Source: Scrofimicrobium sp. R131
GTDB lineage: Bacteria > Actinomycetota > Actinomycetes > Actinomycetales > Actinomycetaceae
Reading direction: 5' to 3'
Length of the DNA: 64,000 nucleotides
NCBI RefSeq assembly: GCF_040256745.1
Contig: NZ_CP138335.1
Span: 496,001-560,000, forward strand
Shown: piece after piece, positions 51,983 to 61,231 of the stretch
Layout of the letters: each line of letters begins with the position of its first letter
How positions within the stretch are numbered: position 1 is the stretch's first letter
Notes under the pieces: generated by a model
Told to the model about the DNA's origin: nothing
Database searches by the model: none
Seen by the model: the letters and a program-made list of their open reading frames with translations, nothing else
Made by a program: the position numbers and the translations under genes

Positions 51983-52291
51983 GTGTCTTACGGACAGAGC
52001 GGGGGAGTGCGCGTGTGGAACATCTTTGGAGACGGTGACATCTCCTGGTCCGCTGACGTCGAAGACCTCGGACCGCTCGCCTGGCAACAGCACGCACTGT
52101 GCGCGCAAACTGACCCGGAAGCTTTCTTTCCCGAGAAGGGCGGCTCCACCCGGGAGGCCAAATCCGTCTGCTTCGCCTGCGAAGTGCGGGAAGAATGCTT
52201 GGATTACGCCCTGGCTAACGACGAGCGGTTCGGCATTTGGGGCGGCCTCTCTGAGCGGGAGCGTAGACGACTGCGACGCGCAGCGATCTAA
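51983..52291 (+). CDS. whiB2: WhiB-family [4Fe-4S] transcription regulator
   Basis: A 102-residue WhiB-like protein. The four cluster cysteines are C40, C63, C66 and C72 (spacing C-X22-C-X2-C-X5-C), followed by the FGIWGGLSERERRRLRR turn and basic tail that contact sigma factor and DNA. Its position upstream of a large GT2 and DUF5719 gene fits the WhmD/WhiB2 subgroup that controls septation. The GTG at 51983 has GGAG near 51970; a GTG at 52013 is an alternative. The stop overlaps the next start (TAATG). Confidence 0.88.
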   Translation: MSYGQSGGVRVWNIFGDGDISWSADVEDLGPLAWQQHALCAQTDPEAFFPEKGGSTREAKSVCFACEVREECLDYALANDERFGIWGGLSERERRRLRRAAI

Positions 52292-55164
52292 TGGCGGCAG
52301 TGCATGCCCTCGTAGTGACCACCGGGGGGCCCGACCTGCCCGAGGTGCTGTCAGCCCTGCCAGTTCAAACCACCCCTCCCGATCTGCTCACGGTCGTCAC
52401 CGTCGGCGAGGTCACCCTGCCTGAGCTCCCACCCGAGGTTCAGGTCGTCTCGCTCAAAAGTGCTGACAATTTCGGCCAAGCCCTGCGCCAGGTGATCACC
52501 TCCGCCAGCCAGCCCGACTGGTACTGGCTGCTGCACGACGATGCCCGACCCGAGCCGCGCGCCCTGGCGGAACTAATGCGCGCCGCCAGCCAGGGGGCAG
52601 CAATCGCCGCGGTCGGACCCAAACAGGTGGGGTGGGACGCTCCGCAGGTGCTGCTGGAGCTGGGAATTGAGGCGACCGCCACCGGCAGGCGGGTCCCGCT
52701 CGGAACCGAAAAGGAAATCGACCAGGGCCAGTACGATGACCGCGTCGACGTGCTGGCCGCCGGGTCGGCCGGACTGCTGGTGCGCGCTGACGCCTGGCAT
52801 CAACTCCACGGCTTTGACCCGCATCTGGGACCCTACGGGGACGGCCTCGAGTTTGGGCGGCGCCTGCGCCGGGCCGGCTACCGGGTGGTGGTGGCCCCGA
52901 AAGCGCGGGTCGCCCACCGGCGGGCATCGCTGGAGCGGGGGGAGTTTCGCCGGCGCCGCGAAGCACAGCTTTACAACTGGCTCCTGGGCACGGTGGCCCT
53001 CTGGGCCGCGCTGCTGATCCCCCTCCTCGCGCTCTGGTCGGTGGCCCGGGCCCTCGCGCGCCTGATCATGCGCCAGCCCCGCCTGGCCGGCGCCGAACTG
53101 GGTGCCTATCTGGACCTGCTCTGGGGCCTACCCGCCCTGATCCGGGGTCGGCGGCGCTTAGCCCGGGTCTCCGTGGTTCCGCGTCGCCAACTCTGCCCGC
53201 TGGAGGCCTCCGCGGCCGGGTTGGAGAATCGGCGGCGCCTGGCCCGGCGGGTCGCCCATCACCGGCCGAAGCCAATCGACCAGTTGGATCAGATCAGCCG
53301 GCGTCTGCTGGCCGAACACCGCCGCGGCACCCGGCTCGCGTTTCTGACCGCGCTGGCGATCCCGACCCTGCTCAGCCTGTACTACTGGTACCCGCTGCTG
53401 GGAGGATTCACCGGGGGAAGCTGGGCGGAACTGCCCGGTTCGCTGTGGGACCAGGCCTGGTCGCCGTGGGTGGCGGCCGGCTCCGGCGCCCCCGGTCCGG
53501 TCAACCCGGTCCTCCCCCTCCTCTCCATTTTCTGGCTCAACCCACCCGCCCTGACCCAGGCCCTGCTGGTGGCGGCACTGCCGCTGGCGGCCGCCGGCGG
53601 GTGGCTGGTGGCGCGCCTGTTCACCCACTCGCCGGCCTGGCGGTTGGGAGCGGCGCTCACCTGGGCGCTGCAGCCGCTGTTTCTCGAAGCGATCGGACGA
53701 GGCGACCTCAGCCTGATCCTGGTTTGGCTCGGCCTGGCTCCGGTCCTGGTTGGCCTCTGGCGCGCCACCCGGCCCGCGGTGGGCCTGCGAGTGGAGGGCG
53801 TCGTCGACACGATGATCACCTCGCAGTACGACCCGCTCACCTGGGGGGCGGTGGCGGCCCTCGGTTTGTTGGCGGTTGGAGCGGGCTCCCCGGCCCTGAT
53901 TGTCCCCGCCGCCGTCCTCGGCTACCTGTTGGCAGCCACCGGGACCCGCCGGGCCCTCTCATTTTGGGCGGTCACCCTGGCCTGGGTTCCCGCCGCCCTG
54001 GTGGGCGCCCCCTCCCTGGTCACCTCCCTCGAAGCGGCCCTAACCCCGACCGGCGGGTTTGCCCGAGTCGGAGCCCAGTCGGTCCTCACGGCCTGGGAGT
54101 GGGCCGGAGCCGGGGTCCTGCTGCTGGCGGCCCTCGCCTCCCTCCTTTACACCTGCTGGCCCGGACGGGGCCGGCCCTGGTTGGTTCGCAGCGCCTGGCT
54201 CGGGGCGGTGGCCAGCGTCTGGGTCCTGGTGGGGACCGACGGCGAGCCAGGCTCGGTCCGAGCCACCCTGTTCCTGTCGCTCCTGGTGGCCGCCCTGGGG
54301 GCTGCCGGTCCCTCCACTTTGCCGCGGCGCACCCGCTGGGTGGGGGCCGGCGCGAGCCTGGCGACCGCGGCGGGGCTGGCCTCATTCGTGGGCCTGCTCG
54401 TGGTTGGCCCGCTGGCTCCCGGCACGCCGGCCGGCCTGTCCCCGCACCCGGGGGCCCCGCTGGTTGCGCGCGAGGCGGCCGCGTCAGAGCGCTCGGCCCG
54501 CACCCTGGTCCTGACCCAAACGTCCGAGCAGGTGGAGGCCCAGCTTTGGCGCGACGGCACCCGCGGTCAGGAGGACCTATCGGCGGGACTGCTGGCTGAG
54601 GCGGCCAATCCGGCGCGGGAACACCTGGCCGACGCGGTCGGGCAGCTAACCGCTCGCCCCAGTACCGAGGCCGCCCAGGCGCTGGCGGACCACGCGGTCG
54701 AAATCATTTTGCTCACCCCCACCAGCCCGGTGGGTTACGGCTCGCTGCACGATCACCTTGACGCCACGGAGGGGTTGGAGCGGATCGGAACCACCGACCT
54801 GGGAACCATGTGGCGGGTGCGGCCCGGTGGGCGTCTACCCGCGCTCGCGACCCTCGGGCCGGAGGGCCGTCCGGTTCCGGCCGTCAGCGTCAGTCTCTCT
54901 GAGCCGACCACCCTGACCCTGGCCGAAACGGCGGACCCGTCGTGGCGGGCCTGGCTCGGCAGCGTCGAGTTGGAGCCGACCGGCTCGGACTGGCGCCAGG
55001 CGTTTGCGGTGCCCGCGGGCGAGGGGGTCATCACCTTCCGCTACCAGCCGCCGTGGCTGCGCTGGTGGCAGGTGGGCAGCTGGGTGGCAGTGGGCCTGGT
55101 CGCGTTGGCGGCAGTGCCGTGGCGCCCCCGGCGGGCCCGGTGGGAGGTGCTCGATGGCTCGTAA
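52291..55164 (+). CDS. Large membrane glycosyltransferase (GT2 plus TM region)
   Basis: A 957-residue protein. The N-terminal GT2 domain (~1-230) has WYWLLHDDARPEPRALAELMRAA and HGFDPHLGPYGDGLEFGRRLRRAGYRVVVAPKARVAHRRAS. It is followed by TM helices (first pair near 230-270, a set of ten or so from ~350 to 720) and a C-terminal soluble segment with a final TM helix. This is the conserved actinobacterial protein coded between whiB2 and DUF5719. It probably builds or exports a surface polysaccharide; the substrate is not known. It overlaps the next gene by 11 bases. Confidence 0.85.
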   Translation: MAAVHALVVTTGGPDLPEVLSALPVQTTPPDLLTVVTVGEVTLPELPPEVQVVSLKSADNFGQALRQVITSASQPDWYWLLHDDARPEPRALAELMRAASQGAAIAAVGPKQVGWDAPQVLLELGIEATATGRRVPLGTEKEIDQGQYDDRVDVLAAGSAGLLVRADAWHQLHGFDPHLGPYGDGLEFGRRLRRAGYRVVVAPKARVAHRRASLERGEFRRRREAQLYNWLLGTVALWAALLIPLLALWSVARALARLIMRQPRLAGAELGAYLDLLWGLPALIRGRRRLARVSVVPRRQLCPLEASAAGLENRRRLARRVAHHRPKPIDQLDQISRRLLAEHRRGTRLAFLTALAIPTLLSLYYWYPLLGGFTGGSWAELPGSLWDQAWSPWVAAGSGAPGPVNPVLPLLSIFWLNPPALTQALLVAALPLAAAGGWLVARLFTHSPAWRLGAALTWALQPLFLEAIGRGDLSLILVWLGLAPVLVGLWRATRPAVGLRVEGVVDTMITSQYDPLTWGAVAALGLLAVGAGSPALIVPAAVLGYLLAATGTRRALSFWAVTLAWVPAALVGAPSLVTSLEAALTPTGGFARVGAQSVLTAWEWAGAGVLLLAALASLLYTCWPGRGRPWLVRSAWLGAVASVWVLVGTDGEPGSVRATLFLSLLVAALGAAGPSTLPRRTRWVGAGASLATAAGLASFVGLLVVGPLAPGTPAGLSPHPGAPLVAREAAASERSARTLVLTQTSEQVEAQLWRDGTRGQEDLSAGLLAEAANPAREHLADAVGQLTARPSTEAAQALADHAVEIILLTPTSPVGYGSLHDHLDATEGLERIGTTDLGTMWRVRPGGRLPALATLGPEGRPVPAVSVSLSEPTTLTLAETADPSWRAWLGSVELEPTGSDWRQAFAVPAGEGVITFRYQPPWLRWWQVGSWVAVGLVALAAVPWRPRRARWEVLDGS

Positions 55165-56392
55165 ACACTGGATGCTGGCGGCTCGGATGCTCAGCGCGGC
55201 CGCGCTGCTTGCCGCTGTACCGGTCGGGCTGATGGGCGCCTGGACCGCTCCGAGCCCGGTTCCCGCCCAGCAGAGCTTTGAAGTCAACACCACCGGGCAG
55301 GAGCTTCGGCTGGCCTGCGCCCCGGGGATTTTTGATGCCGCAGTGAACCCGGCGGTGCAGGTGGTCGCCGAGGTGTCAGTCTGGCCCAAGACGGACACGG
55401 AGCCGCTGGCCGGGGGCGGCACCGCCGTCCTGCCCGGGACGGTCAGCCGGGCCGAGGATTTCCCCAGTGCCCTCGCCACCACCCGCTACCTGGACGGCCC
55501 ACCGGTGGCGCTGGCGACGCTCCCGTGCCAAGTACCCGCCAACCGGCTCGCGCTGGTTGGAGGCTCAACCGACGTGGGAGAGGACACCGTCCTGATTCTG
55601 TCCAACCCGGGGGACAAGCCGGTGACCGCCCGGGTCCGCGGATACTCCATTGGCGGCACCCTCGGTGAGGCCCCGCCGATGACGGTGCCGGCCAAGTCCA
55701 CAATTGCCTGGCGCCCGGCCGTTTGGTTCCCGGAGGAACCCCGGTTGGCCCTGACCGTGGAGGCGGACGGCCTCGGGGTGGCCGCCTGGTTGCAGAGCTC
55801 CGGGTTTGCCGGTGAGGTGACCCGGGGGATCGCCCAGGTGGGCAGCCAATCACCCGCCCGGGAACTCGTGTTTCCCGCCGTCGGTGCGGGCGCGGTCCTG
55901 AACCTGCTGAACCCGGGGGATCAGCCGGTGGAGATCAGCCTGGAAGCGCTGTCAGAGGACGGCGCCGGCGCGCTCAACGGAACCCAAACTCTGCTGGCGG
56001 AACCGGGCGTCACCCAGCTCACCCTGCCGGAGGTGGCGGGCCTGCGCCTGACCGGATCGGCAGACCTGGCGGCCAGTATTTCCCGGCAGCTGGCCGGGGC
56101 GCCCGACCCGGTGGTTGAGGGAGAACTGGTGGAGTCCCGGGAACTGATCGGGCCCTCGTCCGCCCTCACCCGCCTCGTCCTGCCGGTGGCGGGCACGGTC
56201 ACCCTGGTGGATCAGTCCGGACGAGTGGAGCAGGTCGAGGTGGAGGCGGGCCAGGAACTGACCTTCTCCACCCCGCGCTGGGCGGTTCTAACCCAGGAGC
56301 TGACCACCGATTTTGGCTCGGCCTGGGCGGCAGCCCCGCTGGGGGAGGCCGGGCTGACCGAGTCCTCCGTCCAGGTGGTCGTCTCCCCCTAG
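55154..56392 (+). CDS. DUF5719 family secreted/membrane protein
   Basis: A 412-residue protein with one N-terminal TM helix or signal anchor (about residues 10-30), then an extracytoplasmic, all-beta-looking domain with repeated phrases (VLILSNPGDKPVTARVRGYS, VLNLLNPGDQPVEISLEALS). Similar repeats are the mark of DUF5719. It is always found with the large GT2 in actinobacteria. Its ATG lies within the end of that gene. The TAG stop shares CTAG with the convergent zincin-like gene. Confidence 0.85.
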   Translation: MARKHWMLAARMLSAAALLAAVPVGLMGAWTAPSPVPAQQSFEVNTTGQELRLACAPGIFDAAVNPAVQVVAEVSVWPKTDTEPLAGGGTAVLPGTVSRAEDFPSALATTRYLDGPPVALATLPCQVPANRLALVGGSTDVGEDTVLILSNPGDKPVTARVRGYSIGGTLGEAPPMTVPAKSTIAWRPAVWFPEEPRLALTVEADGLGVAAWLQSSGFAGEVTRGIAQVGSQSPARELVFPAVGAGAVLNLLNPGDQPVEISLEALSEDGAGALNGTQTLLAEPGVTQLTLPEVAGLRLTGSADLAASISRQLAGAPDPVVEGELVESRELIGPSSALTRLVLPVAGTVTLVDQSGRVEQVEVEAGQELTFSTPRWAVLTQELTTDFGSAWAAAPLGEAGLTESSVQVVVSP

Positions 56393-56829
56393 CCGATCGC
56401 CAGGAGCTCCTCCGGGTCGACGGTCAGAAGCTCGGAAATTCGATACGCCAAGAGCAGACGCAGCAGCGGGTAGCAGCCTTCGGGTCCGCAGCGCTGCATC
56501 ACCGGGCGCCGGTACACCACGATCCGGTTAGCCAGTCCGCGGGTGCGATCCCGGGGGAAGGAGCGCGCCAGGCAGACGTCGAAATCCTCCCAGGGGGCCG
56601 GCGTTGACGGCGGGACGTCCTCCACCCCGAACTCGATTTCGCCAATCTCGGGGAAGCGGGCCTTCATCCGCGTGAGGATGGCCAGAATTTCCCGATCAAA
56701 TTTCTCTCTGCGCGAGCGGGACGCGGGCAAAATGGCGGGAACCAGCACCCCATTTTGGCGTCGACCGTGTCGGTCCTTGCGGCGCCGAGGGGTCCGAAAT
56801 GACCCGGCGGGGGAGACTACTTCCATCAT
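56389..56829 (-). CDS. Zincin-like (PF06262-type) protein lacking the HExxH motif
   Basis: A 146-residue protein of the short metallopeptidase family coded beside DUF3499. The body is recognisable: FPEIGEIEFGVEDVPPSTPAPW, VCLARSFPRDRTRGLANRIVVYRRPV. At the C-terminus, where family enzymes have a HEXXH helix followed by a GLDDE-like turn, this protein has LLLAYRISELLTVDPEELL, with no histidine pair or glutamate in register. It is therefore probably not an active protease. The N-terminal 40 residues are basic and low-complexity. The start at 56829 or 56826 is uncertain. Confidence 0.75.
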   Translation of the reverse strand: MMEVVSPAGSFRTPRRRKDRHGRRQNGVLVPAILPASRSRREKFDREILAILTRMKARFPEIGEIEFGVEDVPPSTPAPWEDFDVCLARSFPRDRTRGLANRIVVYRRPVMQRCGPEGCYPLLRLLLAYRISELLTVDPEELLAIG

Positions 56830-56888
56830 GGTCCCAGAGTAAGGTGTCTTTGGCTATTATGGAAACGTTCGATAAGGAGAGGGTGTCA

Positions 56889-57284
56889 ATGCGGTATTGT
56901 TCCAAACCGGGATGCCCCGGGCACGCGGTCGGAACGCTGACCTACGACTATCAGAACTCCACCGCGGTTTTGGGTCCGCTGGCCACCACCGCTGAACCGC
57001 ACAGCTACGACCTGTGCGAACGCCACGTCACCCAGCTGACCGTCCCGAAAGGCTGGGACGTGGTTCGGCTGGAGATCAACTATGACGAGGCGGCCCCGTC
57101 CGACGACGACCTGATGGCTCTGGTCGAGGCGGTTCGGGAGGCCGCTCAGCAGCCGGCCCCGGAGGTCAGCGGCGGATTCACTTCACTGGTGAAGCAACGG
57201 GCCCATTTTGAGGTGGTCGACGGGATCTCTGAACCCCCTCCTCCGCCAGAGTCCGCACCGGAGCCGGGACCATTCCAGACGTAG
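56889..57284 (+). CDS. DUF3499 family protein
   Basis: A 131-residue actinobacterial protein. The ATG at 56889 has AAGGAGA upstream and gives the family N-terminus MRYCSKPGCPGHAVGTLTYDY. The cysteine pair C4/C9 and the later LCERH suggest a small zinc ribbon. The C-terminal 50 residues are Pro/Glu-rich. It lies 47 bases upstream of mtrA in the conserved order. The function is unknown. Confidence 0.87.
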   Translation: MRYCSKPGCPGHAVGTLTYDYQNSTAVLGPLATTAEPHSYDLCERHVTQLTVPKGWDVVRLEINYDEAAPSDDDLMALVEAVREAAQQPAPEVSGGFTSLVKQRAHFEVVDGISEPPPPPESAPEPGPFQT

Positions 57285-57331
57285 GGAGTTGTGAAGATGA
57301 CAGCCATTGCCGTTCGTGACACCATCAGCAT

Positions 57332-58012
57332 ATGACTTCGCGAATACTGGTAGTTGACGACGACTCAGCCTTAGCGGAGATGATCAGCCTGGTTCTGGCC
57401 GCCGAAGGTTACGAAGTCGTTGAGTGCTTTGACGGGGCAAAAGCTGTGGAAGAGTTCCAGCGAGTTGACCCCGAGTTGGTGCTGCTCGACGTGATGCTGC
57501 CCGGGAAAAACGGCATTGAAATCTGCGAGGAGATTCGGCGCCAATCAAACGTGCCCATCGTGATGCTGACCGCCCGCTCGGACACCTCGGACGTGGTGGC
57601 TGGACTGGGTGCCGGGGCCGACGACTACGTCCCCAAGCCCTTCAAGCCCAAGGAACTGGTGGCGCGGGTGAAGGCCCGTCTCCGCTCGGTCGAACAGCCC
57701 GAGGATGAGCAGATGACCCTGGGTGAGTTGAACATTGACGTGTCCGGGCACCAGGTGCGCCGCGGGAATGAGCGGATCAACCTGACCCCGTTGGAGTTCG
57801 ACCTGCTGGTGACGCTGGCGCGGGCGCCATGGAAGGTGTTCACCCGCGAGGAACTGCTTGAATCGGTCTGGGGGTACCGCCACGTGGCGGACACCCGGCT
57901 GGTGAACGTGCACGTGCAGCGGCTCCGCTCCAAAGTTGAGCGCGATCCGGAAAACCCCAGCTTGATCGTCACCGTTCGCGGGGTGGGATACCGCGCCGGC
58001 ACAGGGATGTGA
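57332..58012 (+). CDS. mtrA: Response regulator MtrA
   Basis: A 226-residue OmpR-family regulator. The receiver domain shows D10/D11, phospho-acceptor D53, T80 and K102. The C-terminal winged helix ends VNVHVQRLRSKVERDPENPSLIVTVRGVGYRAG, close to mycobacterial MtrA. It controls cell-wall hydrolase, division and surface genes in actinobacteria; the amidase at 24229 is a possible local target. Its stop overlaps the GTG of mtrB by four bases. Confidence 0.94.
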   Translation: MTSRILVVDDDSALAEMISLVLAAEGYEVVECFDGAKAVEEFQRVDPELVLLDVMLPGKNGIEICEEIRRQSNVPIVMLTARSDTSDVVAGLGAGADDYVPKPFKPKELVARVKARLRSVEQPEDEQMTLGELNIDVSGHQVRRGNERINLTPLEFDLLVTLARAPWKVFTREELLESVWGYRHVADTRLVNVHVQRLRSKVERDPENPSLIVTVRGVGYRAGTGM

Positions 58013-59535
58013 GCGCACTACTGCAGCGGGGCCGGAGGCGGCTGCACCGGTCCCTGTCGATCCGGGTGGCCCTGACGCTGACGCTGATGCTGCTGGCTCT
58101 GATGATGGTGGTCGGGCTGATCGCGGTCGGTCAGATGCGAAACGAACTGTTTCACGTGCGCAAAGACGCCATCCTGGAGGACGCCTCGGTCCGCTTCACC
58201 CAGGCGCAAAACACCCTGGACCAGTCCACCGCTGCCACCACCGACCAGGTCCAGGACCTGGTTTCCCAGCTGGTGGCCTACACCCGCGACTCGGCAGCCG
58301 GTGCCGGAGCGGTCTCGGTGATGCTGCTGCGCGCCCCCGACTCGTCCAACACCTTTATTGTCAACGAGCTGTCCAACCCGCAGATGCGCCAAACCATCAC
58401 CCCGGCCCTGCGGGAGCTGGTGGAGGGCGGGCAGAGCGCCTGGCAGTCCATTGCCATTCCCGAGGCGGTGCCGGGCATCGTGGTGGGTTCCCTGGTGGAC
58501 GTCCCGCAGGCCGGTCCCTACGAGCTGTTCATCGTCTACTCCCTGGAGTCCGAGGAACAGTCGGTGGCGCTGGTGATCCGCATCTTCGCGGTCGCAACCC
58601 TGCCGCTGCTGCTGATCATCGCGGTGGCGTCCTTCTGGCTGGTCTACGCCCTGCTGCGGCCGGTCCGCTCCACCGCCGAGGCGGCCGCCAAACTGGCCGA
58701 CGGGGACCTGGAGAGCCGGGTGGAGGTGTCCGGGCAGGACGAGATGGCTCGGCTTGGGACCGCCTTCAACAACATGGCCCAATCCCTCCAGCAGCAAATC
58801 GACGAGTACGACACGCTCTCTCAGTTGCAGCAGCAGTTCGTCTCGGACGTGTCGCACGAACTGCGCACCCCGCTGACCACCATCTCCATTGCGGGAGAGA
58901 TGATTTACGAGGCCCGGGGTGAGCTGAGCGGGGCGCCGCAGCGTTCGGCCGAACTGCTCTTCTCCGAGGTGGGGCGGATGCAGGAGATGCTGGCGGACCT
59001 GCTAGAGATTTCGCGCTACGACGCGCAGTCCACCCAGCTCGACATCGAGATGACCGACCTGTATGCCCTAACGCAAAAGACCATGGCCTCCGTCCAGGAA
59101 CTGGCCGACCACCTGGGCGTCTACGTCACCCTGTCCGCCCGACCGAACTCGCCCCTGGCAGAGGTGGACTCCAAGCGAATTGAACGGGTAATCCGGAACC
59201 TGCTGGTCAACGCGTACGAGCACGCGGAAGGCAAGCCGGTGCAGGTGGAGGTGGAGGCCGCTCCCGGCGAGATCACGGTCCGCGTGGTGGACCACGGGGT
59301 GGGGATGAGCGAGGAGACGATCGCCCGGGTGTTCGACCGGTTCTTCCGCGCCGACCCGGCCCGGGCTCGGACCACCGGGGGCACCGGGCTGGGACTCGCC
59401 ATCGCGAAAGAGGACATTGCCGCCCACCGGGGCCGGATCGTGGCCCGCGGTGCGCTCGGGCAGGGAGCCACCTTCGAGTTCACGGTGCCCCGCAAGTTCG
59501 GATTCCCACTGAGTTCACCGGGAGGAGCGCAGTGA
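58009..59535 (+). CDS. mtrB: Sensor histidine kinase MtrB
   Basis: A 508-residue kinase with TM1 at about residues 20-45, an extracytoplasmic loop to ~185, TM2 near 188-212, HAMP, and a DHp helix with H283 (FVSDVSHELRTPL). N box (IRNLLVNAYEHAEG), G1 (DHGVGM) and G2 (GTGLGLAIAKEDI) are all present. It pairs with MtrA. The overlap with lpqB (GTGA) makes mtrA-mtrB-lpqB one translationally coupled unit. Confidence 0.94.
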   Translation: MSALLQRGRRRLHRSLSIRVALTLTLMLLALMMVVGLIAVGQMRNELFHVRKDAILEDASVRFTQAQNTLDQSTAATTDQVQDLVSQLVAYTRDSAAGAGAVSVMLLRAPDSSNTFIVNELSNPQMRQTITPALRELVEGGQSAWQSIAIPEAVPGIVVGSLVDVPQAGPYELFIVYSLESEEQSVALVIRIFAVATLPLLLIIAVASFWLVYALLRPVRSTAEAAAKLADGDLESRVEVSGQDEMARLGTAFNNMAQSLQQQIDEYDTLSQLQQQFVSDVSHELRTPLTTISIAGEMIYEARGELSGAPQRSAELLFSEVGRMQEMLADLLEISRYDAQSTQLDIEMTDLYALTQKTMASVQELADHLGVYVTLSARPNSPLAEVDSKRIERVIRNLLVNAYEHAEGKPVQVEVEAAPGEITVRVVDHGVGMSEETIARVFDRFFRADPARARTTGGTGLGLAIAKEDIAAHRGRIVARGALGQGATFEFTVPRKFGFPLSSPGGAQ

Positions 59536-61181
59536 AAACCAAGTGGCGGGCACTAGTTTTGGTGGGGGCACTGTTCCTCGGCGGGTGCGCCACCATGCCG
59601 ACCAGCGGCGACCCGCAGGCGTTCGAGGTGGCCGCGCCCAACACGGAACCGGTGGAGCAACTCGGGTTTGGCCCGGTCCGGAACTCCACGCCCGAGCGGA
59701 TCATCAGCGACTTCCTGCGCGCCTCGGCAGCCGGCTCCACCGACGACTACCTGACGGCGAAGAAGTACCTGAAGGACGACCTGGCCAGCAGTTGGAACCC
59801 GCGGGCCGGAGTGCTGATCTACCCGACCGAGCAAACCCCCGGGCTGCGCCTGGAAATGACCGGGACCGGCACGGCCACCGTCTACCTGGAGACAGAAGTG
59901 ACCGCCACGCTCGACGAGGAGGGGGTGCTGTCGCCGGGCCAGGCCACCACCGTGGAGCTCAGCTTTGATTTGGTTCGCAGCGTCGACGACCAGTGGCGGA
60001 TCAGCCGGATGGACGACGGGGTGATCCTGTCGAAGGCGAACTTCCAGGCGGTCTACCAGGCCCAGCAACTGTACTTTTTGGCGCCCGACCAGGAGTCCCT
60101 GGTCCCGGACCCGAGGTGGTTCCCGCGGCGCCGGCTCGCCTCCCACCTGGTCACGGGCCTCCTGGCGGGCCCCAGTGAACAGCTGGCTCCTGCGGTCTAC
60201 TCCGCGTTGTCCGGCTCGCTCACCCTCCCCACCCAGGGGGTGGAGGTGGACGGGCAAACCGTGCGGGTCAACATGGAGGGGGAGGTGCCTGGGGACCGAC
60301 GGACCCAGGAGAATATTTCCCGTCAACTCTCAGCCACCCTGTTCCAGATGACGAACGTGACCGAGGTGGTCACCCAGATCAACTCGGTCCTCCTGCCCGC
60401 CACCCCCGACCCGTTCTCCGCCAGCTTGGAGCTCGACGCCGCGGTGGCGCTCTCCGACGGAGCGATCGCAGTTTCGGCCGGGGAAGGCTGGTCCCCGGTG
60501 GTGCCGGCCGAGCTGGTGGGACCCGACGCCAAGAGTCCCGCTCGCGCGCCCATTGCCGACGGGGCAATCGCGTGGATTCAGGACGGAATCTCAGTTTGGG
60601 ACGGGACCGAAGTGCACCACGTGGAGCTGGCCACCCCCACCGCCCCCTCGGTCGATCGCTGGAACTGGACCTGGACTTCCTCGGGTGAGGCGTCCGGAGT
60701 GGTGGCGATCAACTCGCGGGGGGAAAGCGTGGAGTTGGCTTTGCCGCAGGGGGTTTCCACCCAGATCAGGAAGGTGGTCGTCTCCCCCGACGGGGTCCAC
60801 CTGCTGGTGCTGGTTGACGGGGCTGACGGGTTGCAGGCGATGAACGCGGTCGTGGTGCGGGATCCGTTGGGGGCGCCCCAGAGCATCGACCAGATTGACC
60901 TGGTGTCCCTGGCCGGGGCCGGGCTGGTTGATGGTGACTGGGCCGGCTCGACCCAAATGGTGTTCCTGGCGGGGCATGGGGAGGAGCGCGAAGTGCGGAT
61001 TGTCGCGCTCGGAGGATTTGCCCAGGTGCTGGGGGCACCCAGTGACACGATCCGGGTCAGCGCCGGGGGGCAGGCCGGCCGTATTCTGCTGGAAACGGCG
61101 ACCGGGCAGTACTACTCCCGCTCCGGTGGGGTGTGGAGGTCACTGGAGGCACGGGTCAGCGCCATCTCCTACGCCGGCTGA
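59532..61181 (+). CDS. lpqB: Lipoprotein LpqB (MtrB accessory)
   Basis: A 549-residue lipoprotein with a signal sequence and lipobox LGGC (C19). Then come a GerMN-like region (residues ~60-290, including VYSALSGSLTLPTQGVEVDGQTVRVNMEG) and a beta-propeller-like C-terminal domain. In mycobacteria LpqB binds the MtrB sensor domain and modulates its activity. A GTG start overlaps mtrB. It ends 50 bases before comF. Confidence 0.92.
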   Translation: MKTKWRALVLVGALFLGGCATMPTSGDPQAFEVAAPNTEPVEQLGFGPVRNSTPERIISDFLRASAAGSTDDYLTAKKYLKDDLASSWNPRAGVLIYPTEQTPGLRLEMTGTGTATVYLETEVTATLDEEGVLSPGQATTVELSFDLVRSVDDQWRISRMDDGVILSKANFQAVYQAQQLYFLAPDQESLVPDPRWFPRRRLASHLVTGLLAGPSEQLAPAVYSALSGSLTLPTQGVEVDGQTVRVNMEGEVPGDRRTQENISRQLSATLFQMTNVTEVVTQINSVLLPATPDPFSASLELDAAVALSDGAIAVSAGEGWSPVVPAELVGPDAKSPARAPIADGAIAWIQDGISVWDGTEVHHVELATPTAPSVDRWNWTWTSSGEASGVVAINSRGESVELALPQGVSTQIRKVVVSPDGVHLLVLVDGADGLQAMNAVVVRDPLGAPQSIDQIDLVSLAGAGLVDGDWAGSTQMVFLAGHGEEREVRIVALGGFAQVLGAPSDTIRVSAGGQAGRILLETATGQYYSRSGGVWRSLEARVSAISYAG

Positions 61182-61231
61182 GTTATCCACAGGGGGGAGC
61201 CGGCGTGGCCGCTTTCGACTAGAACTGAACC

